Origin: an uncultured Collinsella sp.
GTDB taxonomy: Bacteria; Actinomycetota; Coriobacteriia; Coriobacteriales; Coriobacteriaceae
DNA length: 64,000 bases
Assembly (NCBI GenBank): GCA_902492935.1
Contig: CABUNJ010000002.1
Coordinates: 50,823 to 114,822 of the forward strand
Reading direction: 5' to 3'
This document shows positions 58,298-64,000 of the stretch, piece after piece (within the stretch, counting starts at the first letter, position 1; every line of letters starts with the position of its first letter). A program made the translations under genes and the position numbers. Under the pieces are notes generated by a model. It saw only the letters and a list, made by a program, of their open reading frames with translations. It ran no database searches and was not told the DNA's origin.

Positions 58298-58803
58298 GTG
58301 TATTGATCAGCAACGATGCCGAGCTCGATACGCTGCTCGACGCGCAGGAGGTGGAGCACATCTGCGAGGTTGTGCTTGCCGCCGAGGGCGTTGAACGTGG
58401 AGTCGAGATTTCCCTTTCGTATGTCGACGAGGACGAGATGCACGAGCTCAACCACGAGTGGCGCGGTATCGACCGCACCACCGATGTGCTTTCGTTTGAG
58501 TGCGATTCGGCCTTCGACGATGACATTCCCGCCGATGAGACGCTCGAGCTCGGCGATATTATCTTGGCCCCGCAGGTTATTGCCCGTCAGGCCCCCGGTT
58601 TTGGCAATAGCCCCGCTGACGAGTGCCGCCTGATGCTCGTACACGGCATGCTGCACCTGCTGGGCTATGACCACATCGAGGACGACGAGGCCGAGGTTAT
58701 GGAGGCCCGCGAGGACGCCATCCTGCGCGATCTGGCACTCGAGCGCGGCGAGGACCCCAAGCTAGTCCACGTCGGCCCCATCACCAACCACGCCCACGAC
58801 TAG
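58294..58803 (+). CDS. ybeY: Endoribonuclease YbeY
   Basis: YbeY is a zinc RNase needed for 16S rRNA 3'-end maturation. The 169-residue protein has IDRTTDVLSFEC, LGDIILAP, and the zinc motif LVHGMLHLLGYDHIEDDEAEVM (HGxxHLxGYDH). The start is TTG at 58294, overlapping the phoH stop (TTGA), with AAAGGAG upstream. dgkA follows after 9 nt. Confidence 0.96.
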   Translation: MSVLISNDAELDTLLDAQEVEHICEVVLAAEGVERGVEISLSYVDEDEMHELNHEWRGIDRTTDVLSFECDSAFDDDIPADETLELGDIILAPQVIARQAPGFGNSPADECRLMLVHGMLHLLGYDHIEDDEAEVMEAREDAILRDLALERGEDPKLVHVGPITNHAHD

Positions 58804-58812
58804 GAGCCGTCT

Positions 58813-59190
58813 ATGATTCCCGGATCGAACAAGGACCATCCGTCCTTCTTAAAGTCGTTTTCCTACGCCATGGAGGGCTTCGTTACCGCCGTCAAGACCG
58901 AGCGCAACATTAAGGTCATGCTCGTGGCGGGCGTGTGTACCGTCATCGCCGGCTGTATCGTGGGGCTCGACATTGCCGAGTGGGCCACGATTATCATCTG
59001 TTGTGGCCTGGTGATTCACGGCGAGCTGTGCAACACCGCTATGGAGGCTATCGTCGACCTAGCGACCCAGGAGCTCCATCCGCTGGCCAAGCGTGCGAAG
59101 GACATCGCCGCCGCCTCTGTATACGTTCTTTCCATCACCGCCGCGATTGTGGGCTTGCTTGTCTTTGCCCACGCGCTCGGCTTTATTTAG
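58813..59190 (+). CDS. dgkA: Diacylglycerol/undecaprenol kinase
   Basis: Small three-helix membrane kinases of this family phosphorylate undecaprenol (Gram-positive) or diacylglycerol. The 125-residue protein has SFSYAMEGFVTAVKTERNIKVML, the catalytic ELCNTAMEAIVDL (about residues 77-89), and three membrane helices (about 35-52, 56-75, 98-122). The ATG at 58813 follows TAGGAG. A Gram-positive undecaprenol role is likely but not proven. Confidence 0.92.
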   Translation: MIPGSNKDHPSFLKSFSYAMEGFVTAVKTERNIKVMLVAGVCTVIAGCIVGLDIAEWATIIICCGLVIHGELCNTAMEAIVDLATQELHPLAKRAKDIAAASVYVLSITAAIVGLLVFAHALGFI

Positions 59191-59202
59191 AAAGGGATTC
59201 CC

Positions 59203-60273
59203 ATGTCCGACAATATGCAGCCTACCGATGAGATTTTGGATGACGAGGTCCTGGACGAGGCTGAAGGTGCCGATTCGTTTGACGAGGCCGAGGAGTTCGA
59301 CCCGTTTGAGGGCATGAGCGACGAGGAACTCGACTCCCTGTGCGACGAGGACGACGGTCCTATGGGCTTTGGCGACGTGGAGCCCGGTTTCCGCAGCGGT
59401 TTTGTGGCCCTGGTCGGTCGTCCCAACGCCGGCAAGTCCACGCTGCTCAACGCCTGCTATGGCAAAAAGGTCGCCATCACCTCGCCGGTGGCACAGACGA
59501 CCCGCCGTCGCATGCGCGCCGTCGTCAACCGTCCCGGCTACCAGCTGGTCTTTGTCGATACCCCGGGTATTCATAAGCCCAAGGACGGCCTGGGGTCCGA
59601 GCTCAACAAGAGCGCACTGTTCGAGTTGAACGATGTCGACGTCGTCGCGTTTTTGATTGATGCCACCAAGCCGATCGGCAGGGGAGACGCCTGGGTTGCC
59701 GAGCGCGTCAGATGCGCTCGTTCCAATAAGGTCCTGGTGCTCACCAAGGCCGATGAGGCCGACCCCGCACAGGTCATGGAGCAGCTTAAGGCTGCCCACG
59801 AACTCATGGAATATGACGATGAGATCGTGACGTCGTCGGTCAAGAACTTCAACGTCGATGCCTTTATCGAGACCGTTGCGCACTTTTTGCCCGAGGGTCC
59901 GCGTTGGTTCCCCGAGGACATGGGTACCGACGCTTCCGATGAGACGCTCGTTGCCGAGTTTGTGCGCGAGAAGGTCTTGCGCCGCACCCGTGATGAGATT
60001 CCGCACTCCGTTGGCGTGATCTGCGATGCGCTTGAGCAGACCAAGAAGGTGCTGCGCGTGCACGCCACCATTTACGTCGAGCGCGAGGGCCAAAAGGGCA
60101 TCATCATCGGCAAGGGCGGCGAGATGATCAAGCATATCGGTATCGACGCCCGTCGCGATCTTGAGCGCATCTTTGGCACGCAGGTCTTTTTGGAGCTGGA
60201 CGTGAAGGTCAAGGCCGGCTGGCGTGACGACGAGGCCCAGATTCGCCGCTTTGGCTATAACGCCGAGGACTAA
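59203..60273 (+). CDS. era: GTPase Era
   Basis: Era binds the 16S rRNA 3' end during 30S assembly. The 356-residue protein has FVALVGRPNAGKSTLLNACYG (G1, about residues 67-87), FVDTPGIHKPKDGLG (G3), and LTKADEAD (G4). The C-terminal KH domain has GKGGEMIKHIGIDARRDLERIFG. About 60 very acidic residues at the N-terminus are not in the usual 300-residue Era. Between ybeY-dgkA and recO, the order is standard. Confidence 0.97.
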   Translation: MSDNMQPTDEILDDEVLDEAEGADSFDEAEEFDPFEGMSDEELDSLCDEDDGPMGFGDVEPGFRSGFVALVGRPNAGKSTLLNACYGKKVAITSPVAQTTRRRMRAVVNRPGYQLVFVDTPGIHKPKDGLGSELNKSALFELNDVDVVAFLIDATKPIGRGDAWVAERVRCARSNKVLVLTKADEADPAQVMEQLKAAHELMEYDDEIVTSSVKNFNVDAFIETVAHFLPEGPRWFPEDMGTDASDETLVAEFVREKVLRRTRDEIPHSVGVICDALEQTKKVLRVHATIYVEREGQKGIIIGKGGEMIKHIGIDARRDLERIFGTQVFLELDVKVKAGWRDDEAQIRRFGYNAED

Positions 60274-60288
60274 GGACGCGCGGCGCGC

Positions 60289-61038
60289 ATGGCAGGCTCC
60301 CGGACATATCGCACGAAAGTGGTCGTGCTCGATAAGACGAAGCTCAAAGAGACCGACCTGATCTTGACGATGCTTGACGAGCGGGGGCGGCAGGTTCGTG
60401 CCGTGGCAAAGGGCGCCCGCAAACCCGGCGGACGCCTGGCTGCGCGCTGCGAGCTGTTCTGTACGGTCGATATGCTGCTCGCACATGGACGGTCACTCGA
60501 CGTGGTTTCCCAGGCCGAGCTTATGGAGGCGCCGCTCGGCGCTGCGCCCGATTACGAGACGACCTGCGCCGCAAGCGCGATCGCCGAGGTTGCGCGCGTG
60601 TGCTCGTTCGAGGACGCCGAGGACCCGTTTACCTTTGCCATCACGCAGCGAGCGCTTGCCCTGGTGGGCAGCGGGCTTGACACGGCGCATATGGACCTAC
60701 TTGTGGCGGCATATGTCTTTAAGCTGCTGTCGCACGTTGGCTATCGACCCGATTTTTCGGCCTGTGTGCTGTGCGGAGACCCCATGCTGTCGTATTTTTC
60801 AGCCCAGGCGGGCGGTCTCATGTGCGGGTCGTGCGCGTCGAGCGTTCCAGGTGCCGAACTGGTGTCGACCGGTGAGACCGCATGGCTGCGCGCCCTCATG
60901 TCCATGACCTTCGATGCGCTCATGGCCGAGCGAATCGACCCGCATACGGCGGCATTCCTGCTCGGGCTTTCGCATGTTTGGGCTGCGACGCACACCGATC
61001 AGCGCCTCCGCGCGATGGAATTCATGTTGGGTCGGTGA
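60289..61038 (+). CDS. recO: DNA repair protein RecO
   Basis: RecO helps RecR load RecA onto SSB-coated DNA. The 249-residue protein has an N-terminal OB fold (RTKVVVLDKTKLKETDLILTMLDERGRQVRAVAKGARKPGGR) and a helical C-terminal half with a zinc site CVLCGDP...GGLMCGSC. The ATG at 60289 is the best start; the Shine-Dalgarno site is weak. It closes the long ybeY-dgkA-era-recO run. Confidence 0.93.
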   Translation: MAGSRTYRTKVVVLDKTKLKETDLILTMLDERGRQVRAVAKGARKPGGRLAARCELFCTVDMLLAHGRSLDVVSQAELMEAPLGAAPDYETTCAASAIAEVARVCSFEDAEDPFTFAITQRALALVGSGLDTAHMDLLVAAYVFKLLSHVGYRPDFSACVLCGDPMLSYFSAQAGGLMCGSCASSVPGAELVSTGETAWLRALMSMTFDALMAERIDPHTAAFLLGLSHVWAATHTDQRLRAMEFMLGR

Positions 61039-61072
61039 TGATGCGCAGGCGCGGGCTGCTTGTGGTAACATA

Positions 61073-61176
61073 CCGACCTGTTGGTACCTCGACCTTGGTT
61101 GTTCGCTCCACCGGCGGCTTCCCAGTCCGAGGCGAATCGAGTCGCCCGTGGGCGACGCAAAACGAAAGGTGAAACA
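61073..61176 (+). promoter_or_regulatory. rpsO promoter and leader
   Basis: An extended -10 TGGTAACAT (61073-61081) is followed by a leader of about 90 nt with GTCGCCC-GTG-GGCGAC (61141-61156) before the GAAAGGTG site. Ribosomal protein S15 leaders are often self-regulated, but no known class was identified by eye. Confidence 0.4.
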
Positions 61177-61455
61177 ATGACTGTTTCCAAAGAGCGCAAG
61201 GCGGAGCTGACTGCCCAGTTCGGTAACACCCCGGTCGACACCGGCAACCCCAAGGTTCAGGTCGCCATCCTGTCCGAGCGCATCAAGGAGCTGACCGAGC
61301 ACATGAAGTCCCACCAGAAGGACTTCCACACCCGTCGTGGCCTGCTCATGCTCGTCGGCCGTCGTCGTCGTCTTCTCTCCTACATCAAGAAGAACGACAT
61401 CGTCGAGTACCGTGAGCTCATCAAGGCTCTGGGCATCCGCGACAACATCCAGTAG
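61177..61455 (+). CDS. rpsO: 30S ribosomal protein S15
   Basis: S15 is a primary 16S rRNA-binding protein. The 92-residue sequence has DTGNPKVQVAILSERIKELTEHMKSHQKDFHTRRGLLMLVGRRRRLLSYIKKND, the family core. The ATG at 61177 follows GAAAGGTG. It is paired with pnp downstream, across a terminator, as in E. coli. Confidence 0.98.
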   Translation: MTVSKERKAELTAQFGNTPVDTGNPKVQVAILSERIKELTEHMKSHQKDFHTRRGLLMLVGRRRRLLSYIKKNDIVEYRELIKALGIRDNIQ

Positions 61456-61469
61456 GATTTGTACATGCT

Positions 61470-61501
61470 AAGAGCGTCCTGCGCAGCGGGGCGCTCTTTT
61501 T
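61470..61501 (+). terminator. Terminator between rpsO and pnp
   Basis: AGAGCGTCC pairs with GGGGCGCTCT (one wobble), followed by TTTTT. It probably lets part of transcription continue into pnp. Confidence 0.85.
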
Positions 61502-61521
61502 GTGTAAGGGCGCGAACAATC

Positions 61522-61591
61522 ACGCTCTGAAGCGTGGCGGGGGCAGGGGGCCCGCGTCACATGAGAAGCCCGCAGACAAGGGGTCTGCGGG
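61522..61591 (+). promoter_or_regulatory. Structured pnp leader
   Basis: Two hairpins, CACGCT-CTGA-AGCGTG (about 61522-61537) and CCCGCAGAC/GTCTGCGGG (61569-61577, 61583-61591), lie just upstream of the AAGGAG site at 61595. The second could be a target for PNPase or RNase III self-control; this is by analogy with E. coli. Confidence 0.5.
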
Positions 61592-61604
61592 GTTAAGGAG
61601 AACA

Positions 61605-63845
61605 ATGACACTCGTATCCAAGACCTTTGAGCTGTACGGCAAGACCTACACCTTTGAGTCGGGCGAGCTTGCCAAGCAGGCCACCGGCGCCTGCCTGGTC
61701 AAGCAGGGCGACACCACGATGCTCGACACCGTGGTCGTCTCCAAGGAGCGCAAGAACTACGACTTCTTCCCGCTGACCGTCGACTTCAACGAGAAGATGT
61801 ACGCAGCCGGCCGCATCCCGGGTGGCTACCTCAAGCGTGAGGGCCGTCCCAGCGAGAAGGCCACGCTCACGGCCCGCATGATCGATCGCCCGATTCGCCC
61901 GAGCTTCCCGGATGGCTTCCGCAACGAGGTGCACATCGTCGCCACCTCGCTCGTCGCCGACCAGGTCAACCCCTTCGATGTCATCAACGTCATGGGTGCA
62001 TCCCTGGCCATGACGCTTGGCGGCGTGCCCTTCGAGGGCCCGCTTGCCTGCGTGCGCATCGGCCGTAACGTGGAGACAGGCGAGTTTATCGTCAACCCCA
62101 CCTACGAGGAGCGCGAGAACTCGGATCTGGACCTGGAGCTGGGCGGATCCGCCGACTTCATCTCGATGGTCGAGGCCGGCGCCGAGGAGATCTCCGAGGA
62201 CGACATGCTCGCCGCCATGAAGTTTGGCCAGGAGGCCCTTGCCGCTTTCTGCCAGGCTCAGGACGAGTTCGTCGCCGAGTGGGAGCAGGTTAACGGCCCC
62301 ATCGTCAAGAAGGAGTACCCGCTCGACCAGCCCGTCGAGGAGGTCCAGGAGCGCATCTTCGCCCACTACGACGAGATGGCAGCCGCCCTTCGCGACGCCG
62401 ACAAGCTCTCCCGTATCGGTAAGGTCGAGGCTCTGAAGGAGTCCATCCGCGCCGAGTTCACCGAGGAGGAGCAGGCCGCTTGGGAGCGCGAGATCCCCGT
62501 GGCGCTCAAGAAGCTCGAGAAGAAGGCCATGCGCACCATGGTCGTCGAGACCGGCGAGCGCGTCGACGGCCGTGCCGCCGACGAGATCCGTCCCATTATG
62601 GTGAAGGACAACTACCTGCCGCTCGTTCACGGCTCCGGCCTGTTCCAGCGCGGCCAGACCCAGGTACTCTCTGTCCTGTCGCTCGGCATGCTCAACGAGG
62701 GCCAGCGTCTGGATACCATCGAGCCCACCGAGGGCAAGCGCTACATGCACCACTACAACTTCCCGCCGTTCTGCACCGGTGAGACCGGCCGCATGGGCAG
62801 CCCCAAGCGCCGCGAGATCGGTCACGGCAACCTGGCCGAGCGCGCCCTGCTTCCGGTGCTCCCCGACGAGAACGAGTTCCCCTACGCCATCCGCGTCGTC
62901 TCCGAGGTCATGGAGTCCAACGGCTCTTCTTCGATGGCTTCGACCTGCGGTTCAACGCTCGCCCTTATGGACGGCGGCGTGCCCATTAAGCGCCCGGTCT
63001 CCGGTATCGCCATGGGCCTGATCCAGGAGGAGGGCAAGACCGTGGTCCTGTCCGACATCCAGGGTCTCGAGGACTTCCTGGGCGACATGGACTTTAAGGT
63101 CACCGGCACCACCGAGGGCATTACCGCCCTGCAGATGGACAACAAGGCCACCGGCCTTACCTTCGACATCCTGGCCCGCGCCCTGCAGCAGGCCAAGGAG
63201 GGTCGCGCCTTCATCCTGCAGAAGATGCTCGATGTGATCCCCGAGCCGCGCCACACCACGCGCAGCACCGCTCCGCGCATCGTCTCCATCCAGGTCCCGA
63301 CCGACAAGATCCGCGACGTCATCGGTTCCGGCGGTAAGGTCATCCGCGGCATCCAGGACGAGACCGGCGCTTCGGTCGACATCCAGGAGGACGGCACCGT
63401 CTTTGTCGGCGGCACCGGCGAGTCCGTGGACCAGGCTGTTGAGCGCATCAAGCTCATCATCAAGGTTCCCGAGCCGGGCGAGGAGTACACCGGTCGCGTG
63501 GTCTCCATCCAGCCCTTCGGCGCCTTCGTCAACCTGCTGCCCGGCAAGGACGGCCTGCTGCACATCTCCCGCGTCGCCAAGGGCCGCGTGGAGAAGGTCG
63601 AGGACGTCCTCAACGTGGGCGACGAGGTCAAGGTCGTCGTCATCGAGGTCGACGATCGCGGCAAGATCTCGCTCGATCGTCTCGACAAGCCCGAAGCCCC
63701 GGCTCGCGCCGAGGGTGCTTCCGAGGGCGAGCACTTCCAGCGTCGTGAGCGTCCGCGTCGCGAGCGCTCTGAGCGCAGCGACCGTCCGCGCCGTCCTGGC
63801 GACAACGGAGGCCGAAAGCCCCGCCGTCACCACGACGCCGAGTAA
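61605..63845 (+). CDS. pnp: Polyribonucleotide nucleotidyltransferase
   Basis: PNPase degrades RNA 3' to 5' with phosphate. The 746-residue protein has two RNase PH cores; the first ends near residue 230 and the second holds the catalytic region GSSSMASTCGSTLALMDGGVP and LGDMDFKVTGT. A KH domain (DKIRDVIGSGGKVIRGIQDETGA) and an S1 domain (GEEYTGRVVSIQPFGAFVNLLPGKDGLLHIS) follow. The tail of about 45 residues is rich in Arg and Glu. The ATG at 61605 has AAGGAG upstream. Confidence 0.98.
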   Translation: MTLVSKTFELYGKTYTFESGELAKQATGACLVKQGDTTMLDTVVVSKERKNYDFFPLTVDFNEKMYAAGRIPGGYLKREGRPSEKATLTARMIDRPIRPSFPDGFRNEVHIVATSLVADQVNPFDVINVMGASLAMTLGGVPFEGPLACVRIGRNVETGEFIVNPTYEERENSDLDLELGGSADFISMVEAGAEEISEDDMLAAMKFGQEALAAFCQAQDEFVAEWEQVNGPIVKKEYPLDQPVEEVQERIFAHYDEMAAALRDADKLSRIGKVEALKESIRAEFTEEEQAAWEREIPVALKKLEKKAMRTMVVETGERVDGRAADEIRPIMVKDNYLPLVHGSGLFQRGQTQVLSVLSLGMLNEGQRLDTIEPTEGKRYMHHYNFPPFCTGETGRMGSPKRREIGHGNLAERALLPVLPDENEFPYAIRVVSEVMESNGSSSMASTCGSTLALMDGGVPIKRPVSGIAMGLIQEEGKTVVLSDIQGLEDFLGDMDFKVTGTTEGITALQMDNKATGLTFDILARALQQAKEGRAFILQKMLDVIPEPRHTTRSTAPRIVSIQVPTDKIRDVIGSGGKVIRGIQDETGASVDIQEDGTVFVGGTGESVDQAVERIKLIIKVPEPGEEYTGRVVSIQPFGAFVNLLPGKDGLLHISRVAKGRVEKVEDVLNVGDEVKVVVIEVDDRGKISLDRLDKPEAPARAEGASEGEHFQRRERPRRERSERSDRPRRPGDNGGRKPRRHHDAE

Positions 63846-63868
63846 CAGCTAAACATAAGCAGCTCAAC

Positions 63869-63899
63869 AAGGGCGACTCCGGACAGGGGTCGCCCTTTT
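63869..63899 (+). terminator. Terminator after pnp
   Basis: AAGGGCGACTCC pairs with GGGGTCGCCCTT (one wobble; 63869-63880, 63886-63897), then TT(G). Confidence 0.85.
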
Positions 63900-63950
63900 G
63901 CTATTCCCGGCGGGGTCCGCGGGTAAAGTTTCCTGCTCTACAGTCCTGCT

Positions 63951-63988
63951 CGCACGGAGAGCACATTAAGTGCTCTCCGGCTCGTGCG
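63951..63988. other. Hairpin at the window edge
   Basis: GGAGAGCAC-ATTAA-GTGCTCTCC (63956-63978) is a perfect 9-bp stem. CGCAC and GTGCG extend it outward with a 5-nt bulge on the right. No T-run follows. It may belong to a feature outside the window. Confidence 0.5.
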
Positions 63989-64000
63989 GAACTCGCGATC

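Noticed and set aside
1..64000. tRNA, rRNA, tmRNA genes and CRISPR arrays
   Set aside because: No cloverleaf, GGTTCGA-type T-loop in a gap, or regularly spaced identical repeats with unique spacers were found. The only paired repeats are the REP copies.

Overview
The window looks like core chromosome of a high-GC actinobacterium of the Coriobacteriia, most likely Collinsella or a close relative. This is inferred from three things: an actinobacterial-type integration host factor (mIHF) upstream of gmk-rpoZ, strong G/C-ending codon use, and an anaerobe's gene set (AdhE, pyruvate phosphate dikinase with its regulatory protein, oxygen-independent HemW). No tRNA, rRNA or CRISPR array was found. 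Nearly all genes are on the + strand. The exceptions are dinB, an APH-family kinase, adhE and rpmB.

Layout. 1-2.9 kb: obgE (5'-truncated by the window edge), nadD, yqeK, rsfS, with dinB convergent. 4.4-6.9 kb: rpsP-khpA-rimM-trmD-lepB. 7-10 kb: glyQ-glyS. 10-14 kb: PPDK regulatory protein and ppdK. 14.2-20.8 kb: rplS, rnhB, then yraN-comM-dprA-trmFO-xer. 21-31 kb: rpsB-tsf, then pyrH-frr-uppS-cdsA-dxr-rseP-ispG-proS, which joins ribosome recycling to lipid and isoprenoid synthesis. 31.3-34.8 kb: adhE and the APH-like kinase on the - strand. 35-36.1 kb: a REP-associated tyrosine transposase (RAYT) bounded by REP pairs. 36.2-42.1 kb: rpmB, then pyrR-B-C-K-D-F behind a structured leader. 42.4-44.8 kb: mihF-gmk-rpoZ-thiI. 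45-49 kb: comEA-comEC-holA. 49.2-61 kb: rpsT, lepA, dusB, hemW, two dnaJ-type genes, mtaB, phoH, ybeY, dgkA, era, recO. 61.2-63.8 kb: rpsO-pnp.

The most unusual signals are these. (1) An identical 20-nt box with two TTTGGT half-sites 11 bp apart lies 71 and 75 nt upstream of the first genes of the two DNA-uptake/processing operons (yraN-comM-dprA and comEA-comEC), a candidate competence control site. (2) A 1.08-kb RAYT element carries two 29-nt hairpin REPs at each end with the same 33-bp pitch, left and right sets inverted. (3) A DnaJ-like protein has its C-terminal domain II replaced by transmembrane segments and lies beside a canonical dnaJ. (4) An RseP-type protease has an extra domain of about 120 residues that looks partly like a winged helix. 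(5) A xer recombinase seems to start at ATA. (6) A 30-bp perfect inverted repeat begins at the stop codon of the PPDK regulator gene, and a related single copy lies downstream of rsfS.

Limits: everything was read by eye. Promoters, leaders and operators are motif-level proposals, and no alignment, folding or database search was run.
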